This document shows positions 33,541 through 43,582 of a stretch of DNA of 64,000 nt, piece by piece. How positions within the stretch are numbered: the first letter of the stretch is position 1; each line of letters starts with the position of its first letter. The DNA lies in NCBI GenBank assembly GCA_002900995.3, contig CM035305.1, positions 372,001-436,000 of the forward strand. Reading direction: 5' to 3'. Origin of the DNA: Ganoderma boninense. Taxonomy: Eukaryota; Basidiomycota; Agaricomycetes; Polyporales; Polyporaceae. The position numbers and the translations under genes were made by a program. The notes under the pieces were generated by a model. That model was given only the letters and a program-made list of their open reading frames with translations. It was not told the DNA's origin and searched no databases.

Positions 33541-34059
33541 TCACATCCGTCCCAACGAACAGCCGGTAAGTAGTAACTCAAACTGTCGCATAAAGCGCGA
33601 TAAAATTGCAGTGCCTCGTCTTTCAAGTATACGAGTCTCTGCGAGTGGGTGAAGATGCGGACTATGTTTTCGGGCAAGTACTGTAGCTCAAAACATTTGG
33701 GCCTGTGACTGGCCAAGCGTTGCTTTATTATATCTATTCTCTAGTGTTGCCAGTTTGTATCCGATTCTCTCCGGTATTGAAGTCCGCTACAGACGTGCTG
33801 GTCTGCGCTCGGGGAAACTGCCAAAATACCTAGTAGGGCGGTGCACTGCCAGCGGGATATAAGTATACTATGTCATCCTCCTCCTCCTCCTCCTCCGCAC
33901 GCCCAAACATATTCAGTAGACGCCCATGAGAACAGACGCCCATTAAGAATGTGTGGCGGCGCACAGGACTAGATCATCGTTCTCCCCTACCATTGACTAC
34001 CTTGGATACTATCACCGTCCTATGCTTTCCATTACGCTTGTATACACTCATACCTTCCA
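33541..34059. other. Spacer and promoter of array gene 8, with a (TCC)n run
   Basis: No gene seen. A TCC microsatellite lies at about 33872-33896. The last 120 bases resemble the promoter of gene 6 (ACCATTGACTACCTTGGATA). Confidence 0.5.
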
Positions 34060-36125
34060 ATGAACAAGGTCGCAAATCCCGAACTTCATCAAGAAGTAGG
34101 ATTATCCCCCGAAGATCGCGAGTCGTCGGACTCGGACTCTGAGGAAGGTCATAGCAGTAAGTCTCAGTCAATATACCCCGTTTTTGTGCTGGCTTTCTGT
34201 GCATGTAATTACTGATATTTACGATTCCAGGGACTCGCCCGGACGAGCCATCTCCGGATCTTCATAAAGAACCCCGGTTGAATCTCGACATCCTCCGTCG
34301 GATTTGTCACTGCATCACCGACATTGCCTCTGTCCTCCCCTTCGCACTCATCTGCTCTGCCTTGACCGAGGACGCACTACGGCGACGCCTCACAATGGTG
34401 CCAATCGATCTTTGTGATGGTGTCGCAGTCGAAAGATTCCACGCCTTCATCTTCTCAAACGAGCAATCTCGCGCGCCTCGCATTTATGGCCTCAATCTCC
34501 TGAGCTCATATGACGGTCCCCAATTTATGCAAAAATCCGACTTTCGAATCATAACCAACCGTATCGTGGACATTGTAAAGGCGGCAGTACGTATCCAGTA
34601 TCTCGACTTCAAAACTTGCATTGGAAATTCCGTGTTCAACGCCGTGGTCAAGCTGACCACACTGCGCGAGCTACGCATACATAACGATGTGCTAGTGTTC
34701 CAGGAACCATTTCTCATCGGCCTCAACGCCTTCCGATCCCCACTTAGATCGCTTCACATCACAGGGACCGAGCCTATAGGAGGCGCCATATGCGCGAGCT
34801 TCCTGCACAACTGCCTGGCCCACCTCGCACCAACCCTCGAGTCCCTTATCATAGACGACTTCGTTCCGGACATTTTTCCTTCTTCCGTGACGACGCAGTT
34901 CACTGCGATCCGTTCGCTCAAGCTCCTGACTCCTTCCTTTCCCCATGACTACGACCTACTCGGCCTCCTGTTACGCTTATTCCCGAACCTGGATGACACG
35001 CTAGAACTGGGCTCTCTCGATACATACATCAGCGTAGCCGATTTCCCCGCATTCCGACAACTATGCGAAGAGGCACAGATGCAACATTGTTGGTCGAGGC
35101 TCGACAGGCTCGTGTGCAACGTCGGTACCGCGTACCTCGTCGCTCTCCGGTGCCCCATACGTCGCATGGACATCGAAGTAGGGTCTCCCAGTGCTAAAGC
35201 ACGCCTCGCTGACGTCCTGCGCCACCACTGCCCTCAACAAGTGTATGTCCGCATATCTCTCTGCGATGATTTCAGCGCGTTGGACGGGATGTTCCCTCTC
35301 GAGGCGGCGGGCAAGCTCACGCACCTAGTGATATTCGCGAACATTCAGATCCGCTACGGACAGCGGTCCAGCCACCACAGCCGCGGTAGTAACAGTGTTC
35401 ACTCTGCTCGGATTCTGGTGAGTAGACGGCTGCTTTGCGTATTAGCTCGCCCGCAGCTTACATTCCCCATCGCATTAGAACAGACTGCTGAGCTCGATCA
35501 AACACCTTCGCCTCACGCACCTCCGTGTCGTCTTCCGTTACCATCACATTGTCCACGAATCCATGCCGATGCGGATGGCCATGCCCAAGGCAGACTCCGT
35601 GGACGATATCGGCCTGAGCTCGGATGGAATGGATTTTAGTGTCACTATGGCCCGCTTCGTAGACACGTTGCCGAGCCTCGGGTACCTCTTCTTGACTTCC
35701 TGCGGTGCGACACACGCGGTTCCGTCGACGACCAGTAAGAGACCAACGGGATTGACTGTCTCGAAGACGCTCAACACATGGCACACATCGAAGGCGTGGA
35801 TGGTTATCAATGATGGTGATGGGGACCTGCATCCCTCAGACTCGGACGTGGGATTGGGTCCGTGCGTAGAGCTCGGCAAGGAGGCGACGGAGAGGATCAT
35901 AGACCGAGAGAAGTTGCAACTGACTCGTGGCGACGAGGTAGGTCACTTTGCTCTGCGCTCATTATGATCAACCAAACTGACACAACGTAGGACGAGGTGC
36001 AATGGTGCCGTGAGGCTCCGAGTAAGCGCGTAGTTATTCCCTGGGTCGACAACCTCTCTTCCCTTTCAATGATGACTGTCGCGCTCGCCGATAGAGGCGT
36101 CTCCGATGGGAGGTCCATGGTGTAA
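34060..36125 (+). CDS. F-box/leucine-rich array gene 8 (with coding first exon)
   Basis: Exons 34060-34156, 34231-35417, 35479-35937 and 35991-36125. The first exon encodes MNKVANPELHQEVGLSPED and an acidic DSDSEEG stretch. Exon 2 starts RTRPDEPSPDLHKEPRLNLDIL, then the F-box (RICHCITDIASVLPFALICSA). Leucine-rich blocks follow the gene 3/4/6 subgroup. The last exon starts like the others (DEVQWC) but stays open for 45 codons, giving a longer, unrelated tail. Predicted SCF adaptor; the acidic N-terminus is a feature of this gene alone. Confidence 0.8.
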
Positions 36126-36289
36126 GATTGTTTCGGTCTCATCCTGTAAACGCTATTTTTCTAGATTGCTACCTAGTTCTTCGTGCAAGCACCCACCACT
36201 GTGATCTCATAAGGGTCACTCACACGCTTGCATGGTACCGTCTTGACCAAGGGCGCGATACTCTGTCCACTTACTACCTACCCGACCGC

Positions 36290-37497
36290 CGTGTTCGAGT
36301 CTCTCCAGCATTCCGCCTCGGAGTCTCCGCGCTCGACTCCGAGCCCCTCCGAGCCCGCTTCCGATTCAAGCACTCCCCAATTCCATCCGGCTCACTGAAG
36401 TCCGACGCGCTCCAAATATGCTTCGCGCCTACCCGAGACCCAGTTCGCGCAAGCGGACGGGTGCGCGTGCGCGTTGGAGTGGGCCGATCCCGCCTATCGA
36501 CAGCGGGCCAGACCTTCCGGATCGCCTTCATGCACGCGCCAACCATGCGGTCGTGGCTCCGGAACGGCGACTGCGCGATGCTCGGGGATGGCGGAGCGGC
36601 CGTAGGCGCCGACTGTCCGTCGAGCTCGTCTCGAGAGTCGAGGAGGTCCGAGTCGCCATCGAAGTCGGGGAGTGGACCGTCAGCGCCACTGCACGAGCCT
36701 CGTGCGAAAATACTGTCCGGGGAAGGGCTGCGTGGAGGAGACTCGGGGAGGACGACGTGCTCGTAGTGCTGCTTGCAAAGCTGCGACACCTCCGCGAGCA
36801 GGCTGGCGAGAGGGTGCTGGGCGGGAAGGCCCTGGACGAACGGCGTGCCGGTTTGCACCTTCTCAAGCTTCAGAGGGCTTCCTTTGGGGTGCGGAGAGTT
36901 GGTGGGTACCATCGCGTCGTACAGGCACTGGGTCAGGCATGCTGACTCGGCCTCGGTAGATGCTGCATCGGGGAGGTGCTTGAGGGCGCAATAGTTCAGG
37001 ACGTGCATGAACGACTCGAGGTCGTCCGCGAGGTCGTGCTGCCGATCGGGATGCTCCTGCAGGCGAGCGGACACGAATGGCCAAGAAGCCCCGTCGCGCT
37101 GTGTGGGACATAAGTGCGTGCCCGGTACTGCGATGTCACGAGGACAAGGACTCACCAAGCCGGCGTACATTCCCTGCTCCTGCTTCCCCAGTGCGACCTT
37201 AAACGGCTCGAAGATTATGCCCGTCGGGTCCGCACCAGGGAGGCAGCTCTCGAACCAGGCGTCGAGCGCTTGCTCCCGCCATATTGTCTCCTGGTCGAGA
37301 TCAAGGCGCCGTTGATCATGCTTGCTCGTTCCCGAGACGTCTGAGAGCGCCCTCGCGCGTTGCACGCGAGGAGAAGTTTCGGGTGCAGGGTTGCACTCGA
37401 AGGCGGGTGTAGGTCCGCGCGATGGCGGACCCGAGGATGAATGCATGTGAGAGGCTGCTGGATTGGGATGTGGGGGGGTCGAGTCAGTCGAGCGCAT
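36290..37497 (-). pseudogene. FunK1-type protein kinase, C-terminal lobe remnant
   Basis: On the minus strand, RDGASWPFVSARLQEHPDRQHDLADDLESFMHVLNYCALKHL matches the end of FunK1 fungal kinases (the TGTWxFMS...DDLESFxHV signature). A probable intron (GTGAGTCC...CACACAG) precedes it. The upstream part is Pro/Ser-rich and I see no ATP-binding loop, HRD or DFG motif, so the catalytic core is missing. Downstream, an acidic Ser/Pro-rich tail continues to 36290. Degenerate or truncated; no kinase activity expected. Confidence 0.65.
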
Positions 37498-38010
37498 GAG
37501 CGCGAGACGTTCCCGGTCGAGCGATCAGGGCATCTTATGTACTGTAGTCGTCTGATGCCTATACTTGGGACTGACGATCCGTGGGTCCTATCGGATGCCA
37601 AAGGCGCTTCTGGCTGGGACGTGTCTGCGATAATGTCACAGTTGTGTGGGCAAACGCGCGTAGCCAGCCCGCGAGTGAATGTCCAAATAAGACCTAGAAC
37701 GACTGCCTTCGTCACTTGACACTCATGAAGAGGCCGTTTGGGTGAGCATCCTCTGATGTCGGAGAGGTGAGAAGCAGAACACGCACCAACCGAACCTACT
37801 CGAAGTCGTTGAAAGGGCATGTGGTACGCCGCCTCGCCGTCGCGTGGATGCACCATGGGTCATTGCAGTCGACGTTGCAGCTTTCAAAATGAGATCAAAG
37901 ACTTGAAGTGGTTACTTACAAGCTGTAAGTTTCGTGGAGGAGTCGGTGACCAACTTGGAGTCGGAAGAGGTCGGAAAGCCCATGCATGGGCGCTACTATC
38001 AGCTTAGAAG
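37498..38010. other. Spacer upstream of the broken array gene
   Basis: No supported gene. Confidence 0.4.
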
Positions 38011-38025
38011 ACAAATATTTGGGCA
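38011..38025 (+). promoter_or_regulatory. Shared F-box upstream element (ACAAATATTTGGGCA)
   Basis: Identical 15-base word 297 bases before the ATG of the gene broken by element 2. Confidence 0.6.
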
Positions 38026-38307
38026 TAGCTGTGTAGTTCTGCTCGGGCGTTCTCCGACTCTTACTCTTACTCCTGGATATAACTACGTCTGCAGGTAAGT
38101 GGCAAGTTATGGTATTAGCACTATCATCGTTGAGTGTACATCTCTCTGATTGTGAACCACGAGGCTCCTTAGGGTATAGGCAACAGCCTATCCGAGATAA
38201 GTGAAATCTCACCAAGGCCCCTAGGCCTGGCATTGGCTCACCAAGTGTTCACAGTAAGTTTATTCCAGCCATGTATCTCACTTTGAGCTGAACATATCCT
38301 TCCAAGA

Positions 38308-38529
38308 ATGCATCAACTCGAAGTGAACCTCCTTCGAGTCGGGCAACCCCGGTTGAGCTTCGACGTTCTGCGTCTGGTCTGCAACTCGCTCACGGATGTC
38401 TCCGACGTCCTCTCGTTTGCCCTCATCTGCTCTGCGCTGACTAGAGACGCCTTCAGATGGCGCCTTAGGATGTCCCCCATCCACTTGTCGAATGGCGAGC
38501 GGGTCGATAGCTTCCACAGGTTCATCTTT
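38308..38529 (+). pseudogene. F-box array gene 9, 5' fragment (cut by element 2)
   Basis: Encodes MHQLEVNLLRVGQPRLSFDV, the F-box (LRLVCNSLTDVSDVLSFALICSA), RRLRMSPIHLSNG-type sequence and FHRFIF. It stops matching the family exactly where FANEAARAP should follow. The missing continuation, FADEAARAPHIYGLKLP, starts at 52853. The frame before the break is open and the promoter is present, so a truncated F-box peptide might still be made. Confidence 0.9.
38523..38529. repeat. Target-site duplication, left copy (CATCTTT)
   Basis: CATCTTT here and at 52849-52855 flank the element. The host gene needs it only once (TTC ATC TTT GC). One further base differs, so it is 7 exact or 8 with one mismatch; 8-bp duplications are known for Zisupton elements. 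Confidence 0.8.
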
Positions 38530-38608
38530 CAGGGACTTCAGTCAGACTGGCTCATCTTCCCCAGTAGTTAACGTAGAGAGACGATAATCTTCCCCAGTAG
38601 TTACTGAC
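38530..38608. repeat. Left terminal inverted repeat of element 2
   Basis: CCAGTAGTTAACGTAGA at 38561-38577 pairs with 52800-52816 read in reverse (CCAATAGTTGACGTAGA). CCCAGTAGTTACTGAC at 38593-38608 pairs with 52769-52784 (CCCAGTAGCTATTGTC). Distances to the ends agree within one base (31 and 32; 63 and 64). ATCTTCCCCAGTAGTTA-type sequence occurs twice within each TIR. Confidence 0.92.
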
Positions 38609-38858
38609 CTTTAATCCTCACAGGGCAGTTAATCGGGCCAGCGGCACTTGGGGGTTTAGGTGGACGCCGCACTTTAGCCAGCGCAGAGTCTACTTGAGGG
38701 TCGGGATTGTCGGGCTGAGGCTGGGATTAGCTACGCGGCGACGCATTAGCTGTGGGTAGGGATCGTCAGCGAGGCGAGGGCGGGGATTAACTCGAGGTTC
38801 GTAGTTTAGCGGCGGACGGGATTTAAGCCGACCTGCTAGGCCGCGATTAGGTATTGAC
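38609..38858. other. Left subterminal region of element 2 with GATTAG/TTTAGC words
   Basis: No gene. Dense short words: AGTTAATCGG, GTTTAGG, CTTTAGCC, GGGATTAGC, CGCATTAGC, GGGATTAAC, GTTTAGCGG, GATTTAAGCC, GCGATTAGG. The same word family recurs in the right subterminal region and between cargo genes d and e in both elements. Confidence 0.55.
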
Positions 38859-38859
38859 G

Positions 38860-38945
38860 CCCAAAAAAAAACAACGCGGTGTTCGAACCCACGCACTTTG
38901 CCCCCGGCAAGTCAGGCGTGACAAACCGCTGGGCCAAAGGCCTCT
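38860..38945 (-). ncRNA. tRNA-derived SINE-like sequence
   Basis: Read on the minus strand: a TGGCCCAGCGG A-box (38926-38936), a GGTTCGAACAC B-box (38879-38889) 47 bases later, and a run of nine T (38863-38871) as Pol III terminator. The spacing fits a tRNA, but I cannot fold a clean cloverleaf: the T-stem pairs 4 of 5 and the anticodon arm is irregular. A tRNA-derived SINE or decayed tRNA is more likely than a working tRNA. Confidence 0.5.
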
Positions 38946-39452
38946 AATACTTATTGAATTAACAGTATATACATACGCCAATTTACCGCAGCCCCGCAGC
39001 ACAGGCGACGCGTCTTGGCCGCCTCGCCCGCGTTTACGTTCCCCCCGCTCCCCGACACTTCCGGCTGCTACGCAGGGAGGCACCACGAAGACCACACCCG
39101 CAATGGGCGACGCAACAGGGCCAACCGTGCGACCAATGCGGCGGGCGGAAGGATCCGCTGGCCCCCTCCACACAACGTCGCCACACCGCAGGGCGCGGGG
39201 GCGCAAGAGGTCGGCAGGCAAGGAGCCCGGCCCTCCCCCTGCGTACCCGACACTGGGGAGCGACACACGCCGAGGAACGCGTCGGCCGTGTCGCGTCCTG
39301 GGAGTCCCAGGGCGCCCTTCTTCGCTTCGCTCTCGACGCTCTCCCTCCCCCGGGCCCTTCTCTTCTCCTCTGCCTCCCTCCCTCTGGCCTCTCTCTTCGC
39401 TCCAGAAGAGCCCCTGCCCACCTCAACTCCCACCTCCTCCGCTCTCGGATCT
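38946..39452. other. CT-rich stretch left of the gap
   Basis: Strongly pyrimidine-rich (CTCCCTCCCCCGGGCCCTT style). It gives an open frame only because of composition. It may be the body of the SINE-like unit or non-element filler; nothing coding is supported. Confidence 0.4.
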
Positions 39453-39552
39453 NNNNNNNNNNNNNNNNNNNNNNNNNNNNNNNNNNNNNNNNNNNNNNNN
39501 NNNNNNNNNNNNNNNNNNNNNNNNNNNNNNNNNNNNNNNNNNNNNNNNNNNN
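39453..39552. other. Assembly gap (100 N)
   Basis: A 100-N placeholder of unknown true size. It falls where the catalytic half of the KDZ transposase should be. Confidence 0.97.
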
Positions 39553-41240
39553 TGAAACCACATCGTTTACGTCCGCCTCGACATAGGACTCACGATGACC
39601 CAGTGTTCCTTGGGATATTTCTTCAGAAAGTTTTGGAGTTTACCAACGTTATTGAAGAACCCGTTGTCACCTACTAAACTGTAGTCGGTGTCGTCGCCCG
39701 GCTTGGTTTTCTTCTGAAGGCTGTAGTTCCCATCTGCCCCCAGAAACAGGCGATAAATGTAGCTACGTAGTGGAAGCAGATTGAGAGTTCCATCTCTGCA
39801 TGCATACGTAATGGCCAGTTTACGTACCGCAGTTTCGCTGGTACCGATGAGACGTCGGCTGGTATATTGACTCCAGGCCAAGGACATGAGAAACACGGCA
39901 CCGTGATGACGCTGGGATCTCGGCCAGGGTACGAGATGTTGTGGTATGCGCCAGATCGTTTCACCATTTGCATGAATCTCCATAATCAGAACACGTATAG
40001 GAATTCGCGGTATCGATCCTTGGCTCCTGTAAGTGCTACGCGTTACCCGTAAATGCGTGTGGGCTCACCGTAACTAAATGCGCCGCAGAGTTGTTGGTCC
40101 GTCTACGTAGTTTACGCATGTAATCGTACGGAGACTTTCGCGATGACAGAATATCCTCGTGGGCGTCTTGTAGAACCTCCACAGAGAAGGCGCTTTGGAG
40201 TTTTTGGAAGCTGGCCGGTATCAAGCCTGCTAGGATCAGTTGCTCCTCTTGAGAAATGCGGCGAGGCGAGCTGCATTGGCAGTATTCCACGCGTACGTCA
40301 TGTATCCCGTTTACATGTGTAATAACCAGGTTGTGGATTTGGGGAGGGCCGGAAGAAACCTGCGTGCATCTTTGGCCCTGGTGACCCAGGTAGAAGACGA
40401 GACCCAGCTCAGCGAGGTCGCGCTTCACGAAGTACCAGTTTCGCGTATCGGCTTGGGTTTGAACCCACTCTTCAATCCAATGAAAAGGAGTGTTACGATG
40501 TACCTCGCACATACACGTGCAACAAAGGGCAGGCGGTTCCAGACAATCCCGACATCGATAGAGGGCGGGAAGGCGGTTACACCGCTGACAGCCACCGGGG
40601 ATCTTTGGATGTGCCTCTCGTTCTAGAAGACGGAGCAGTATAAGAGGTATATGAGTACGGGCCTCGTCCAATCTCTCATTGGCCGTTTTCTATCTCCAAG
40701 GCTTAGCACTCCCATCGAGTCAGCTGTTTTAGCACTCGCCTTTTTCCTCTTGTTTTCCCCGTTTTCATTGCGAGGTACGTTAGGCGGCAAAGACTGGGGG
40801 GGACTCGTCATGGACAGACCGCAGGGAGCGAGTGGAGCGAAGGTGGGCTGTGAACCATGTGGTAGACTGTGAACCTCAGATCCACACTGGATGTCCGATA
40901 TATATTGAACCGCAGGGCTGTTATCCACTGGGAAGGCGGGGATTGCTTTCATATCCGAGGGAACGGGAGCGATCAGGTCCAGATGAGGTACATGCCACGG
41001 CGGAGGGTGGGGAGACTCTCCGGTCAGGGGTGGGGAATGCAGTCGCACTTGCTTTGCAGAACGGGGGCAGTCTGCATCCTCCACTTCTAGCACGCGGTCA
41101 GTGAACTGTACGCCCGAAGGTCCGGCCTCGTAAAAGTTGTGTGCCACGACAGAACGGGTAGGCACGGCACCACCTTCAAGACCTAGTTCCTGCCGTTCAA
41201 TAACCTTTTTCGAGTTCTTCTTCGGCCTTCGAAAAGCCAT
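39553..41240 (-). pseudogene. KDZ transposase with CxC2 cysteine cluster, broken and 3'-truncated
   Basis: Start ATG at 41240 (MAFRRPKKNSKKV). Probable exons: 41240-40779, 40689-40069, from 40018, then to the gap. Exon 2 carries the CxC2 cluster (CQRCN...YRCRDC...CCTCMCEVH) followed by FHWIEEW, LGHQGQRC, VNGIHDVRVEYCQC and LAGLIPAS. This is the zinc-binding N-terminus typical of KDZ transposases. Exon 3 gives DRYREFLYVF, an in-frame TGA (39986-39988), then LWRFMQMVKRSG and CPWPGVNIP. The TGA replaces the arginine codon expected there, a likely CGA to TGA change. YRLFLGADGNYSLQKK follows before the gap. The catalytic acidic residues are not visible. Predicted nuclear DNA transposase, inactive in this copy. 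Confidence 0.85.
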
Positions 41241-41485
41241 GGCGATGGAGTAGTAGAGGGAAGCAAGAGAATTGATAATCGGGGTGGATGAGAGGGCGAA
41301 ACGGGGATAAGGGCGTGAGCTGTCAAGACCAGTGAGCGGTATCAGTGAGTCAGACGTAACACATAGCACCCCTCCAACGTGCCGTCGGAACTTCGCGGGC
41401 GGCATTCCTGGCGATATCATTGACGACAATAGATTCTACATTATTAACCGAGCATTACAACAGAGAGATAACACCAACAACGCGA

Positions 41486-43582
41486 TTACATGATGGGTTG
41501 CGGACAACAATGCGGTACAATAGGCGCACGGCCCGCCATGTCGAAGAACGTCTGGGTGTAGAAACCCGCCAGCGCCAACTCGACCACGTGGATCGTATCT
41601 ACTGAGTCGGATATTAGCAACGGTCCCCGAGCGGCAAGATGCTGAGGAAATAGAGGCCACTGGCTCAATAGGTCTCGCAGCGCATTGAGAGAGGGAATCC
41701 TGTGGTGAGGGAGAGATGCGAAAAGTCCACCAGTATCGTGCGGGGGAAGATGAACCACGGAGAGCAGACTGTCTGAAGGAAAGACGCGGCTTAACAGCAT
41801 TAACCTCTCCTTCTCCGGTGCGGACGACCGGATGGCGCGATCCAGAGCGCACAGCTCGTATCGGAAGCCGAGTTCGCAGATTTCCCAAATCACAAGGGGC
41901 CCTATATCGTCCTTGACAACTTCAACACGATGATCACGCCACTCAACTTCGCCTGTGGCTGCAGGATCCACATCCTGCTCCGCGAACACAGGACCGAAGA
42001 CTTGCTTGATCTCGTGTGCCCGCTTGCCGTTCTTGGTGTGGTAACTGGGGTCGTCGGGGACACCGTGCAGGAAGTCCCTCCAAACTTGGGTGGGCAATCG
42101 GGTGGCACTGGTGTCGGGAAGTTGGAGCATGTAAAGCCAGATCGGTCGGGCCCTCAGCCAGTTCATGAGATAGGTTTGGAGCCGTCGGGGGTTCTTTGGC
42201 CCGAGAAGAAGGCCGGGCTCCGGTATCCAGTACCCCCAATGCCCGGGTCTCGCCTTCTGAGACCGATCAACGGCACGCATAGCACGCTCCCAGCTTGGCA
42301 AGGAAGGAGGCATCCAAGGATGAATGACCTCTACGAACTTGTCACGACCACGAACTTGAGAGGGATGGGCGTTTCGGGTATGATCGCGAGCATTCCTATC
42401 GTCTTCGGTGGATGTAAGTACCAATAGGGGGGGATGCACAACGATGTACTTACAGGGCATCGGTTTGAACCTGGTCCTATCGTGATGACCGCGAATCGGG
42501 CCCATGGAACTTCCCCAAGGAGAGGGAGAGTTGTATCTGGCGCCAGTCCTCGACCGGTCGTCGTGGATGTTGGAGATCCTGACTGCGGGCAGAAACGAGA
42601 TGTCCCTGTAGCGGGAAGGATCCCGCGAGCGGCCCGCCATGCACATTAACTGGGCGTGCGTTGTCAGCGTGACCTCCAAGTGGCGTAGGCCCGCCGGTCC
42701 GTGGTATGCGGGCTCGTCTCCGTGGTACTTGACGTGACACAGCGCGTCAGTTGTGCCGATTTCCACAAATCGGCACACACAGATTTCAGGACTCGCTAGG
42801 TGCGATGCCCTGACCAGCCACACGGGGATCCCCAACAAAAACAGAGTCTGTGCCACACGGGGGTCTGAGGTCCATGCGCCCATGAGTGCCGAGTTAACGG
42901 GAAGGGGTGTGGTGGACGGTGCTTTACAAAACCGCTGGTAGAAGGTGAGGAAGGCGGCGCACAACAGCCAGTTCCGTTTCAGGGTGCAAAATTGGAGGAG
43001 CTGGTCGCGGAAGGTAGCAGATGTGTGGAGAAGCCTCTGTAAAGCGTTCGACATTTCAACTTCATACTGTCGCAGTGGATCGACGTCGATGGTGGACCGG
43101 GGAGGCTGGTATAGGGCGCATGTCGCGGACATGCGGCCAACGACGGGTTCCAGTGACGCAAGAAGAGTGGAGCTAAAGCGACCGAACCCACGGATCGGGG
43201 AGTTGGGTAACTCGACGAAGTCTTCTCTGGAAGGATGCGTCCACATGACGGAGTTGTCCGCGGTACAGTCCAGCTCCGCCGTTGGGCTCTTCGGAATCGC
43301 CGCGAGGAAAGGATGCTGCGCCACGTATACCTGAGGCCATTGGATTGGATCGTGTTTGCCGAAAGCTCCATTGTCTCGCAAATGAACCGTAAGGACACCA
43401 TCCACAATCTCCGGAATGAATCCAACGTTCGGTGAGGTGATAAGCAAGGAGTTATCTGGCGTCCATGCCGCGGCTAAGGCATCGGCATACGACACGGGAA
43501 CAAGGTCTGTCGAAAAGTAGGTAAGGGTGATGTTTCGCCGCTTATACCGTAGTCCGCCTACCTTCGACATGAGATAAAGCAT
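41486..43582 (-). CDS. Second element 2 protein: 698-codon transposon-associated hypothetical
   Basis: One long minus-strand frame. An internal in-frame intron (GTAAGTACATC...GACGATAG, near 42396-42453) would remove about 19 residues. The block GAWTSDPRVAQTLFLLGIPVWLVR resembles a motif I recall from multi-copy Agaricomycete proteins that accompany KDZ-type transposons. Other blocks are TLKRNWLLCAAFLTFYQRF and PGHWGYWIPEPGLLLGP. No nuclease, helicase or zinc motif is evident. It lies head-to-tail upstream of the transposase on the same strand and diverges from cargo gene a. Role unknown; a second transposition factor is possible. Confidence 0.65.
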   Translation of the reverse strand: MLYLMSKVGGLRYKRRNITLTYFSTDLVPVSYADALAAAWTPDNSLLITSPNVGFIPEIVDGVLTVHLRDNGAFGKHDPIQWPQVYVAQHPFLAAIPKSPTAELDCTADNSVMWTHPSREDFVELPNSPIRGFGRFSSTLLASLEPVVGRMSATCALYQPPRSTIDVDPLRQYEVEMSNALQRLLHTSATFRDQLLQFCTLKRNWLLCAAFLTFYQRFCKAPSTTPLPVNSALMGAWTSDPRVAQTLFLLGIPVWLVRASHLASPEICVCRFVEIGTTDALCHVKYHGDEPAYHGPAGLRHLEVTLTTHAQLMCMAGRSRDPSRYRDISFLPAVRISNIHDDRSRTGARYNSPSPWGSSMGPIRGHHDRTRFKPMPCKYIVVHPPLLVLTSTEDDRNARDHTRNAHPSQVRGRDKFVEVIHPWMPPSLPSWERAMRAVDRSQKARPGHWGYWIPEPGLLLGPKNPRRLQTYLMNWLRARPIWLYMLQLPDTSATRLPTQVWRDFLHGVPDDPSYHTKNGKRAHEIKQVFGPVFAEQDVDPAATGEVEWRDHRVEVVKDDIGPLVIWEICELGFRYELCALDRAIRSSAPEKERLMLLSRVFPSDSLLSVVHLPPHDTGGLFASLPHHRIPSLNALRDLLSQWPLFPQHLAARGPLLISDSVDTIHVVELALAGFYTQTFFDMAGRAPIVPHCCPQPIM

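Noticed and set aside
36128..36766. Plus-strand ORF across the kinase remnant
   Set aside because: The minus-strand frame shows the FunK1 signature, so the plus-strand frame is its antisense shadow.
38860..38945. A functional tRNA gene
   Set aside because: The A- and B-boxes are good, but the acceptor and anticodon stems do not fold convincingly and no clear anticodon loop is found.
38854..39452. Pro/Arg/Ser-rich ORF left of the gap
   Set aside because: It overlaps the tRNA-like unit in antisense and then a CT-rich run. No start, no domain.
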